DNA of 64,000 nt from assembly GCA_000827265.1 (NCBI GenBank), contig KN834756.1:1005205-1069204 (forward strand), given 5' to 3'. Position 1 is the first letter of the stretch; every line of letters begins with the position of its first letter. Position numbers and translations under genes: made by a program. Below the pieces are notes generated by a model. It had not been told where the DNA came from. It searched no databases and saw only the letters and a program-made list of their open reading frames with translations. Of the stretch, positions 36,704 through 46,957 are shown in pieces. Source of the stretch: Collybiopsis luxurians FD-317 M1 (taxonomy: Eukaryota; Basidiomycota; Agaricomycetes; Agaricales; Omphalotaceae).

Positions 36704-36714
36704 GAGGGGGGTAA
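36704..36714 (+). promoter_or_regulatory. polypurine tract (PPT2) of copy B
   Basis: GAGGGGGGTAA directly abuts the 3' LTR, the usual site for plus-strand DNA priming. Confidence 0.8.
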
Positions 36715-37409
36715 TGTTATGCCCCACACTATTTTTTCTGCTCTTTCCAACCAGTACACTCACCACACGACTCAATAATAGTCCTACCAATCAATTCAGC
36801 TCTCCAATTCTGACATGCATTTTGCAAGGCAAACTAACCAGTTGCTCATTCCAAACTTCTATTCACAAGACCACATGTCTTCCCGCAGAGTATAAAAGCC
36901 TTGTACCTACATCTCTCATGATAATGCTGCTATTACCTGAACTATCTTGATCTGTGTTGTTTCTGTTCTCTTGTTCACTAGTCTATAATATTATTCTGCT
37001 TAACACCGAGTCGAGCAAACCCCATTGACACTGAGTCACTGGCATATCCACTTCTCACTTGTCGAACCAATCAACAAGACTATTTGACTGCCATAGCCTT
37101 TCGAATATTCTGTCTCGTAGGGTAAATGGACACTGAGTCATGAACCTTCTGAGTCAACCCTCGTTAATACCATCTTAACAAGTTCTTTCGATATACAATC
37201 TCTAGTCGCACCGAGCTACTAGATTTGTTATTCGACACTCGAGGATCATTCCTCTATATCAAATACTCAAACCATACAGGACTCGATCACTTGTCATACA
37301 TAGCAACTCCCCATTGCATACTCTGTCTTGGCTGTGGTATAATAAATTACTTTCTATTCACTGAACCTGCTACAAGCTTCTAACAACAAAGGTAGTAAAG
37401 GTCCTAACA
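36715..37409 (+). repeat. 3' LTR of copy B
   Basis: 695 bp, TGTTATGCC...GGTCCTAACA, followed by the second GGTCC (37,410-37,414). The self-primer segment carries one mismatch here (AATGCTGCTATT). Confidence 0.97.
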
Positions 37410-37414
37410 GGTCC

Positions 37415-38402
37415 AATAAACTTCTCAATAAAATGAGGATATGTCTGGTCAGGATTGAGACCAGTGAGCCAAGTGCAAGAGAAATCTCTGGCACTTGTTC
37501 CATGGCAGACACTATTGAGAGTACATGTCAGTTCACATACCATATGAAGGTGAAATTGCAAACATACTGTTGAGTGGTCAAATCTCCCTCACTATCTTGG
37601 GTTGCAAAAATGAAAAGGCCTTTGAATGCTCTGACATGTCCTGACTGTGCAAGGGAGGTGATAAACTGGCGTAGCACCTGTGCCAAAACATGTTGGTTAC
37701 TAGTCATGAGTGGTGAGTCCATTGCACCTCTGAAACAGACACTAGCAAAACTTATGCATCAACATCAACATCCTTAGCCTTCTCATTCCACTCATTCTTC
37801 TCCTTGTCAGTGAGTTTATTCCACAGTTCCTTCCACCTGTGGCCATCCAAACTCTCCAGGTTTTGCACTTTGAACAGGTTTTGACCTGTCGAGGGAGATT
37901 ACAGGGTCAAAATCTCATCTACCATCTTCTGTGCATCTTTGGATGACATTGTGACATTCTTTTACATGCCTTCAGCCTTCGCATACTTGTGAGGGTTCAT
38001 CTTCATAACATTATGCCTGTAATTCATAAACTGGCACTTGATGACCTTCCAGAGACTTCAATCTTTGGGCCATAGAACAATCACACAAGTGCTCAAAATC
38101 CTTGGTGGTACTGAATACACCAACTGTGACCTCTGCAAATGGGTCAACTTTTGTCTTGACCAGCCTAACAATCTCCCCAGCTGTTTGCTTGCGCCAATGT
38201 TGCAATTTCTTCTCATTATCGGTACCCCCAAACAGAGAGTCGTGTTCGAGTACAGCTTTCTTGTACTGCAGAATGTATAACATTTAATAATGTCATGAAT
38301 ATTGTCTGAAACATTATGTTCAGTTTCATTTCCTGCAGGAGTGGGAGCTCGACGACTGTGACTTGGATGCTGAGCCAGGGAGTTTGTCAGGGAACAATAC
38401 AA
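37415..38402 (-). pseudogene. 5' part of hypothetical gene split by copy B
   Basis: Minus-strand segments contain HWRKQTAGEIVRLVKTKVD and FAEVTVGVFSTTKDFEHL (38,090-38,200), MDSPLMTSNQHVLAQVLRQF (37,660-37,722) and DQTYPHFIEKFIGP just before the insertion. An in-frame run of stops near 37,780-37,990 suggests introns or decay. It matches the general layout of an uncharacterised agaricomycete family. The gene continues at 24,292 leftwards. Confidence 0.45.
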
Positions 38403-39017
38403 CAGAGGAGGGGAATGTGGTATCTTGGGCTCAATGATGTTTTGGGGAATGGCATTCTGAGCATTGTCTTGAGATATAATGAGGTAGTATCTGAGTAATG
38501 AAGTAGGAGCAGGGCATTTCTGAAAAGAGTAGAAAAAATAGTAAGAGGTTTTTTATTTGAAAAACACTGAGCCACTCACCTCTTTGTATTGGTAGCCACA
38601 TAACCTGAACAACAAGCTGAGGGCCCAGCTTGGTTGTCAATCATTTGAGTTGGACCATGACAAATGAGATTGTTCCCTGGTTCAGCAACCTAAGTTGCAA
38701 AAGTGTTCTATCCTGAGATAGATGCACAGAGTGAACTATTGAGCAATGTAGTGTGCATATGATTTATGAGGAAGATGGAAAGTGACAAAGTGATAGAGGG
38801 AGTTAAAACAGAAGACTGTTACATGTTCAACCTTACAGAACAATTACTTAAGGAATACCATACAACACTTTGACCAAGTGCATCAGCTTCAATCCACTAT
38901 CTATTGTTTTCAGCTATATCACAATACTGTAGTTAGCTATCAAATTGTATTATAGACTAATCGGCAATACTATCATTATTCATAAAATCCAAAATACAAA
39001 CTAGTTTAAGAGCAAAG
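38403..39017. other. stretch without a recognised gene
   Basis: AT-rich sequence with only short ORFs that have no recognisable content. No repeat or regulatory site was identified. Confidence 0.35.
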
Positions 39018-41196
39018 TCAACAAGGCAAAGATGGCGGACACCTAAGTACCCCATAGACACCTTGAACATAATATTCTGCTAACAATCTTTCCCACTGCA
39101 CTCCATCTGTAGCAGCATATGGGGTCAAGTCCCTTTCAGCTCCCCAATGCCCATAATTGGGCTTCAGGCCTGGCCAGCTATCCATGAGATTGTGAAAGTT
39201 CTTCAGTGCAGCATATTGTTTGGCCCACTCATTTGCTGCAATCCCAAGATCCAGGTTTGCATTGGGAATTAGCTGAGTATAGAGAAAGATTGAATCCATC
39301 AGAGGCAGTCATTGACATTTATGACTTGCTGTCTGCACATTTAAATCTGCAGTTGACAGGCCTGGACTTGGCTGAGGCCATATTGTGTCCAGAATGCAGT
39401 CAACGTAGAGCAGCTCCAACTGAAAGTTTACCATGGACAGTTCATGAATGATCCATCTGCCATTACATGGGTCAAAGTCACCTTTGCAAGGAGGAGGTTT
39501 GAAAGACATGGTACTATTGTAAGAATGAATAGTTTCTTCGACTAATTTCTTAGCATCTTCCGCAACTTGAATCTTGGGCATAACACATCGGCCTTCCTCA
39601 AGAGGTTGGATGTAAGCGTACACAAGTACCTTATGCCATGTATCCACACTTTGCAGGCCAGCACCGGCGCTCATTACCTGTTCAATCCAAGCTGTTCTGA
39701 AGTGGACCCACATTCAAAAAGCTGCCATTTGATGAGATTTATCTTCATGACCCATAAATAACCCTGGATCTGGCATAATGAGCAGTCATTTTCACTCTTG
39801 TATGCCTCCTCAACAGATGGTCTTGTTGACATCTGACCAAGCAGATATTGCTGGAGCAACCAGTGTATTCTTGGTTGGCAAGTCTGCATAAGGATTGTGA
39901 TGAACTTTGGGAGCTGTCATGTAGCTAACTAAGCCTCGATTTTCCATTAAAAGAGTTAAGCAACTTACACTGAGTAGTCAGTTTTTGAGAACAAGAGCGC
40001 TGTGATTTCTGAGAGCAGCTGGCATAAACAGACAGGTTTGAGAATGAGGATGGAAATGGTACTGAAGGATGTAGGCTGGTACTTGGAGGGGATGTCATCA
40101 GTGAGAGGATTTGATTTTGGGAGAGGTTGAATGAGGAATCATATTTGCCTGGGAGATGGAGATTTTCAAAGGGATTGGCACACTTAAAAGAGTTTATTGA
40201 GTCCATGAAGATTGCTGCAAACTTGGCATCAGAGCCTGCTTGACTCATTATCAAAGGTCAATATGCGGGAACTGCATGCTCGACCACCACATGTGGTGAT
40301 GGCTGCTGGACAACCGCAACATTTTCAATCACCTGGCAGTCAAATTCCATCCAAGGTTGAAGAAACCAAACTGGAAAGCCAAAGTGAAAAAGAAACTGAG
40401 GATCCACATTGTTCCAGACAAATGCACCCATTTGATAGATTTGAACACCGGCAGGATGAGCTGAATGCAAAGTTGATTGGCATTCTACCATTCAATGATA
40501 ATCCAATATTGCCTTGAGAAGCAAGCATGAGCATTGCAACTGGACCAGCCCTCGCTGGGCATCTCGAAGTGTCAGTGATATTGAGCTCAGGTGATTGTAG
40601 CATGTGTCACCAATCTGAAGACATTCATTGATAATGAACCTTTTCTGATGTTGATCTGTAGGAAGCTCAGCAAGGAGAGCTCAAGCCCTGGTTTGTACAA
40701 TTTGGATTTTCTGCTGAAGTCATTCCAGAATCTGACTTTTGATGATACCAATTCCACATGGGAGACTGCATTCAGTATACTCGAGATCGCCTTTGCACAG
40801 ATTGAACCACCATAACATGTTGTTCACTGAAGGAGAGGCTTGATCTGGTTTTCACTGGATGGTGACTAAGAAAGGATATTGATGGTTGAATGGTTGTGGC
40901 CAGCAAATTGGATCATCTTGACCAAATTGCCCATCCATGCGATGGATGAGATCTCTAGTAGACCCAAATGGAGGTTCAGGAATGAAGGTACAGTTGGGTG
41001 AGGTTATGAACTGCTACAAGGCAGGTACATTGGCACCACACAATCCATCACAGTATCTCATGTTGGAGAGTATGCTGTATAACTTGTTGATGCTGGTTAG
41101 GTCCTCCACATTCTTGAGTAGCTCTGGTAAAATATCTAGATCAAATGAAGTGAACTTAGTGTTCATTGATTTTAGTGGAGAAATGCAAGCATGCAC
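39018..41196 (-). pseudogene. hypothetical protein of the 'G-x-PVW' family, decayed
   Basis: Read on the minus strand in order: YCDGLCGANVPAL, PPFGSTRDLIHRMDGQFG and DDPICWPQPFNHQYPFLV (40,890-41,070); ALLAELPTDQHQKRF and LQLQCSCLLLKAILDY (40,510-40,690); GAFVWNNVDPQFLFHFGFPV followed by WFLQPWMEFD (40,320-40,430); AGSDAKFAAIFMDSIN (40,190-40,250); a Ser-rich part; and a C-terminal half with FRTAWIEQVMSAGAG and IAANEWAKQYAALKNF, ending at 39,018. The motif order parallels the gene at 2,560-5,133. Function is unknown. Frame changes and TGA codons point to a pseudogene, but some are probably introns. Confidence 0.5.
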
Positions 41197-41610
41197 TAAT
41201 GGTGGATTCCTTTGAATTATGACTCCTCTGTCCCTTATTCCTCAAGAGATCCTCATTGGTCAGAGTGTTGGGTGCGTTCCTGTGAATAACAAGTGTCAAA
41301 TCAGTGGTAGTCAGAGAGCTTGACTATAGTATGTACATTACTGATTTGCATGGCACCTAAGCCAGTAGTTTTTGTGTAAGTTTTGGCCAAGTCTCACCAA
41401 CAAAAGTCAGGAGAATTATCCAACAGCACTAATGCTGCAATACAATAGACAGTATTGAGGTATTGAGGTCAACTTGGAGATACAAAACAAAGTACAAGTG
41501 TCTATGTGAGCACTTATTAAGTGTTCTGTTCCCGATAACTAAGTAGTCACTTGCATAACTTACAATGCTGTTCTTGAAAATTATGAAAGTATTTAGTACA
41601 CTATTACATG
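41197..41610. other. spacer between hypothetical gene and KDZ 3' end
   Basis: AT-rich sequence with no supported gene. It probably holds the KDZ terminator and the upstream region of the neighbouring gene. Confidence 0.3.
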
Positions 41611-42258
41611 TTACTGCATAATTGAGTCCATTGCAGCCATCCAATGTTTAATCTTCTCAAGCTCCTGAGCAATGAATGCTTGATCTTCACTAGCTCTGAT
41701 AGCCCATTTTTCCTCCAGCAGGTCTGCTAATATCTTTTCAGGTTGCACTGCTTTGAAGTTACAACTCTTGCAGCCTTCTTCTAGATCTTGCTGTAGTTGC
41801 TTATACATTAGCAACTGTTTTCTTGTGTAGGCTTCATGACCCAATGACCAGCCAGTATGATGATGAGGTGAACTTGGACCTGCTTTATGATCAGCCATCT
41901 TAGCCCATGCCTCATACATCCGAGTGAACACTCTTTGACAGTTTAAGAAATTGGCATGAACTTTTTCTAGTTCTTCTTGCCACCATTCCATGTCTGCCTT
42001 GGCCTGAAAATATGTAATTTGATCCACTGTTGAACATCCAGTAAGTGCATCAAAGAGCCCTACACAACCAACTACAACCTACCTTTGGCCTCAAACTTGG
42101 AGAGCTCATTTAAATTACCTGCGCCAAATTGTAGCCTCCATGTCCAAATCCAACTGTCTTGCTTTGGATCCCCGAGTTGCTTCTCCTTTCATTGTTTTGT
42201 ACCTGAAACCCATACATTTGTTAGCTGAAATAGACCGAGATTGCATGAGATACAAACA

Positions 42259-43833
42259 TACAGTGCCTCAAAAAATTGTCCACATGTTTGGTACTTTTGG
42301 AAAGATCTGCAATTTCTGAGTCACATGTTAAATTCTATAGGTAATAGTTGGTGACAGTTAAATAGCACTACATTTATACTCTATGTACCACTTTAGCTTT
42401 TTTAATTTGAGTCAAAACTGACCAAGTTATGGGCTATTTGATTTGATAAGTCATGTGGACAATTTTTTGAGTTGTCATTCTAATATTATTGTTTTATCCC
42501 ATTAAGCTGTTATAAATGACATATCTTGACATTGTAATGATGTCATACCTTTGATTGGGAATATATAAGGCCACTTGTTCATCCTCCATAGCCCTCATTA
42601 AATCATGAAGCCCATTACTTCTACTCAACTTGACAATGTCCTCTCTCTGCTTCAAACCTCTTCTTCTACTAGGGAGATCTCTACTCAGACTGGTATATCC
42701 AAGTCAAAGATTGCTTCCCTGGCAAAGGAGAACCATTTGGTGGTCACTTTTGAGGTATGCTTGGAATTATTATCCTGCCAAAAAATGGCTATCTCTGAAT
42801 CAATCACCAAAATCTCCATGCTCTCCAAGAGATTTTTGTCCAAAATGTCCACATATTGCTGCCCATTCATTCTCCCCTCCACATCTACCAATTTTCCAGT
42901 CCCTTCCCATCCCATACAGCCCCACACCATGATGTTTCTTCCTCCATACTTCACTGTCTGCTGGATGCCTCTCTCCCCCAATGGTTCCTCCTTTCTTATC
43001 CACACATACTGCTGTCCATCTGACCCAAATTACATTCTTCCAATCATCAAGAGTCCAATCCTTGTACTTCTGAGCAAAGATCAAATGAGCCTTCTTTTGG
43101 GCAGGGGTGAGTCTAGGCTTCTTCTGCTTTTTTCTGGTGTCTATGTTGGCTTTGTGAAGAGTGTTTCTGATGGTCAGGGCAGGGACAAGCTGGGAGAGAA
43201 TGGGGTTTATGTTTCTGGCCACCTGAGCAGCATTTTCAGCCCTGCCTGTAGTAACTTATTTAATAACTGCATGCTCATCAGTGGCAGGGAGTTTCTTGAG
43301 ACATCCTGCTGGACAGTTCTCTTTGTCTGGGACCACTTCCTTTGCCAGGGAAGTAATCTTTGACTTGGATATACCAGTCTGAGCAGAGATCTCCCTAGTA
43401 GAAGAAGAGGTTTGAAGCAGAGAGAGGACATTGTCCAGTTGAGTAGAAGTAATGGGCTTCATGATTTAATGAGGGCTTGGAGGATGAACAAGTGGCCTTA
43501 TATATTCCCAATCAAAGGTATGACATCATTATGATGTAAAGATATGCTTATTGCACCACTCCACTAATGATGTCATTCATAACAGCTTAATGGGGTAAAA
43601 CAATAATATTAGAATGACAACTCAAAAAATTGTCCACATGACTTATCAAATCAAATAGCCCATAGCTTGGTCAGTTTTGACTCAAATTGAAAAAGCTAAA
43701 GTGGTACATAGAGTATAAATGTAGTGCTATTTAACTGTCACCAACTATTACTTATAGAACTTAACACGTGGCTCAGAAATTGCAGATCTTTTCAAAAGTA
43801 TCAAACATGTGGACAATTTTTTGAAGCACTGTA
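42259..43833. mobile_element. Tc1/mariner-type transposon with very long inverted repeats
   Basis: The element body is 42,261-43,831 (1,571 bp), starting CAGTGCCTCAAAAAATTGTC and ending in its inverted form, with TA on each side (42,259-42,260; 43,832-43,833). The inverted repeats reach about 470-490 bp (to about 42,735 and from about 43,345), so each arm includes the start of the transposase gene. It lies inside the KDZ gene. Confidence 0.93.
42740..43462 (-). pseudogene. Tc1-like transposase, C-terminus replaced by inverted repeat
   Basis: The minus-strand ATG at 43,462 opens MKPITSTQLDNVLSLLQ, a helix-turn-helix (TREISAQTGISKSKITSLAK). LTPAQKKAHLIFAQKYKDW follows, and the first catalytic Asp lies in a WSDGQQYVW-like stretch reached by a one-base frame change near 43,020. 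MVWGCMGWEGTGKLVD and FWQDNNSKHTSKVTTKWF carry the second catalytic Asp. The protein then runs into the inverted copy of its own N-terminus (SFAREAIFDLDIPV). The third catalytic D/E and the usual C-terminal part are missing. The element can only move with a helper. Confidence 0.85.
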
Positions 43834-46381
43834 TTGGATGAGCTCATCGCATATTATGAGTGCCAGCTGAGCTAGGATCAATTCCTGAAGGTATGTTGTT
43901 GTTGCCTCCAACATCTGCCTCTTCACTGGACTCCCCTCCCTTGTCAGCTCAGAATGTAATTGTTTAGAGTTGTCTATCTGTATGGCAAGAATCCCCTAGC
44001 TGTCAAGGCTGAGCAGTTGAATGTCGGAATGTGTCAACTGGAGTCATTGGTGGAAGCTCCTCAGGCTTAGCACCTCCAAGCTCAATCAGAGCTTGACAAG
44101 CCTGCATGTAATTGTTGATACAACAGTCCCATTCAATTTCAATCTTGTGAAGCAATTGAGTTGCCCTGATGGCTCTGTTTGTCCCCTGCTCATTTGCATT
44201 CTTCACAGCATGTGTAATTGAAAAGGTTTTGGCCGCATTCTGAACAGCTTTGATACTGTTGTACACCCCCCCTTCATGCAATTTTACCTCAATTGTGACT
44301 AGATTGTCCACCTTGAGAATACTACACTCCAACATGGTCAGATCAGAAGGAAGATACAGCTTTTCATCCTCCACCTCACACAAGGAGAGGTTATTAATGA
44401 GATCAATGACACTGGGCATGACCATAGTTTGTGTCTCTTGGAACATTTGAATCTCTTAGGATAACTTTGCCCGACCTCTGCAGATGTCCTTGAGTATGGT
44501 CTCCATTTGAGCTTTCAGCCAGGATTTGCCCTGAATTTGTTTTCTACAAAAATCAGTATCTCCTCTTTATATGAAACAAAGCAACATACTGCATGTGCTG
44601 AATCACTAAGCCCTGTTGGACAAGGAAAAGCTCAAGATTCCCTTCGTTGTTGGTCATTTTTGGCTGCATGTTGAGTGTGAGAAGTGAAAGGTATGCCTTT
44701 TCCTTAGATGGAACTATTTCAAGTTAATCTAATTCAATGGACAAAATATGTGGTAGATAATCATACCTTCTTCTTGATGTTGATAGATATTCTTCACTAT
44801 GCCATTTTGAGGATGACACTCAGCTTTTGCCAACATCTGTTCCCACTCCGATCTCCTATTGTGGTAGTGAATGCATATTGAAATAAAAGCTTCTTACTTT
44901 TCTTGAAAGAGTTGTGTGGCTTTCTGATATCTCAACTTCAGGGTCATTGCCATGCGCATGATTTTCACCCAATTCCAGTATGTGTAGTGGGCCATTAGCA
45001 CTCCCATACAATGGCCACTATTCATTTGTAAGATGGACCCCGAAAGTAGGTTGAGCTCAATCCAGGGCTGCTCCACCCATTCACCCTGAAAGTGGCCAAC
45101 ATTTGGTATGTAGGCTGAGTTAAAATTATATTTACATGAATCTTTGTGATCTTCAATGTGTAGAGCTGGTATGGATGAGCACATTTTGTCTATTATCGGA
45201 AGTAATTCTGGAAAGTTGGCAGTGAAGTGAGCTTGAAGATTGACACAGTACTGACAATTACAGTCATAGGATAGACCGATATCACAGAAGCTGATGTGAT
45301 GTGAATCATGGCCATCATGCTTCAGGCAGTAATCCATGTACCCAAAGCTATTGTATAACATCTATCAGCCACAGATAATCAAGGAGTATAGGTAAATGGA
45401 GCACACCCTTCACCAGCCTTGAGATTCATCAACAAGTGTATAATGATATGTGAACATGTCATATTAACCACCCCAGAGTATTTTATGTTTTTGAATTTTT
45501 TTTTGTTTTGATTATTAATGACATTCAAATAATTACAAGTGGATTTCTAGCTTATAAAATTAGCTCAATGTATTGAAGAATGGAGTAGCAAGCACATGCA
45601 CCTCTTGGACCTTGGGTGTCTTGTTCAGATATTGTTCTACCTCAACTTGATTTGGAAAATATCCAATTCTGTTGATGGTCTTGAGTGTGATGTCATCTGG
45701 GTCTGTGTTTTTAGTATATTGTCCTGTATGGAAATTACCATTGAGGCCATACAGGACTTGATTCACATGTCTGTAAAATCATGATAGTTGGCTGAGCTGT
45801 CTATCCAATGAAGATCTAACATACCTGTAGAGCAAAGGAGTCTTTTCCCAATTTGGCTCCATGTTGAAACCATCCTTGGGACAGGCGGGACAGAAGGTGA
45901 TAAGGGAGTTCAGCATTTGGTGAGGGAATTCAGCAGTGAGATTGTAGGCTTGACCGGTCCATTTTTCTAAGCATAATTGTTGCCATATGTGAGCAGCCAT
46001 AAGAGATTTTGCATTAGGATCCTAGCAAACATATAAGTAGTCCATTCAAGGAGGACTGTAATTGGCATGATTTACTGGAATTTTAGTGGTGAAACAGCCA
46101 TCCATCAGATGACAAAGAGTTCCCACATAGTCATATGCGGCCATCTTGGAAACCAAGTTGTGCTCATGAAAGTCATCAAGGGTGTGGAATGTAACAACAG
46201 TGCCTGGATCCTTCAAGGTCATTGGAAACAGATGAGCTCTCATGAGCTGCTCAATAGTGTCTGGCTCCCTGTCACAGAAACAGTAACTGACTCTTGTGCC
46301 GTGTATCCCATTGGTGTGAACTACTGTCATTAAGTGTGGATTTCCATGATATGCACAGCTCAAACCATCAGAACAGAGGTG

Positions 46382-46386
46382 GATGT
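46382..46386. repeat. target site duplication GATGT (left) of copy D
   Basis: GATGT lies next to the LTR and recurs at 52,747-52,751. Removing the element and one copy restores the KDZ reading ...DSSYNIHLCSDG. Confidence 0.92.
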
Positions 46387-46923
46387 TGTCATGAAGTGGT
46401 ATACAGTGGAGTGACTTTATCAGAATGCAATAATCGGTTTTACACAGAGGTTGGTCCTGGTCCCAATTGACAGAGTTAATTAACTAGTCTACTGGTACAG
46501 GCAGGATGCTCACCTGGTCCCAATCAACAGAGAGGTCAAGATGGGGACTCAGGTTACAGGTGGTAGGTATATATACTATAGTAAGCTGTGCAAGAGACTA
46601 ATGCTACTGGAGGATAAGACAAGAAACTAATGCTACTGGAAGACAACAGCTAAGTGACAGCTACAAGAATAAAAGCTATGGAGCATGTGGTCATGCAACA
46701 GATGTGAGAAGAGAAACAAGGAACAGTTCATTAATAAAACAATGACAGTGGGAACAAAATAGAAAAAGAACAATGATACCATGCGGGGTGGAGATAGGAA
46801 GGAGTCATATGTCCAAAAGGTATTGATATGAAAGTTAGTCATAAATGCAGTCATGTGAAAGGTATATAGTAAAAGGAAAATGAATAGGGGTTAGGAATAG
46901 GTGATCGTACCAGCTTTATGACA
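46387..46923 (-). repeat. 3' LTR of copy D
   Basis: TGTCATGAAG...TTATGACA on the plus strand, 537 bp. It is preceded on the element strand by a polypurine tract (AAGGAGGGGGGTAA, plus-strand positions 46,924-46,937). Confidence 0.95.
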
Positions 46924-46937
46924 TTACCCCCCTCCTT
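46924..46937 (-). promoter_or_regulatory. polypurine tract of copy D
   Basis: AAGGAGGGGGGTAA on the minus strand abuts the 3' LTR. Confidence 0.8.
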
Positions 46938-46957
46938 AAGACCATCACCCTTGATGG

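Larger units (their letters stand above)
24293..37409 (+). mobile_element. Ty3/gypsy family 1, copy B, full length 13.1 kb
   Basis: Both LTRs (695 bp each) and the GGTCC duplication are present. The order is LTR, self-primer PBS, gag, pol (protease lost, RT, RNase H, integrase, chromodomain), polypurine tract 1, antisense genes X2 and X1, polypurine tract 2, LTR. Length is about twice that of a usual fungal chromovirus because of a long ORF1 and the antisense module. In-frame TGA codons, a 587-bp deletion and a mutated RT motif make it non-autonomous now. Confidence 0.95.
41611..46386 (-). pseudogene. KDZ transposase (CxC2 type), central and C-terminal part
   Basis: From right to left: SCAYHGNPHLMTVVHTNGIH and FHTLDDFHEHNLVSKMAAYD (46,150-46,360), TFCPACPKDGFNMEPNWEK (45,840-45,900), YGLNGNFHTGQYTKNTDPDD (about 45,690-45,750), the catalytic-core motif GLSYDCNCQYCVNLQAHFT (45,215-45,275), the EWVEQPWIELNLLSGSIL block (45,030-45,085), a helical LPSDLTMLECSILKVDNL region (44,270-44,380), and the C-terminal KADMEWWQEELEKVHANFL and HEAYTRKQLLMYKQLQQDL part (41,780-42,010) ending at 41,611. 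This is the domain order of Kyakuja-Dileera-Zisupton transposases with a CxC2 N-terminus, nuclear DNA transposases expanded in mushrooms. A Tc1 element interrupts it at 42,261-43,831, and copy D separates it from its N-terminus. Confidence 0.85.

Noticed and set aside
42605..43363. 252-codon plus-strand ORF
   Set aside because: It is the antisense shadow of the Tc1-like transposase and its inverted repeat; the protein has no plausible features.
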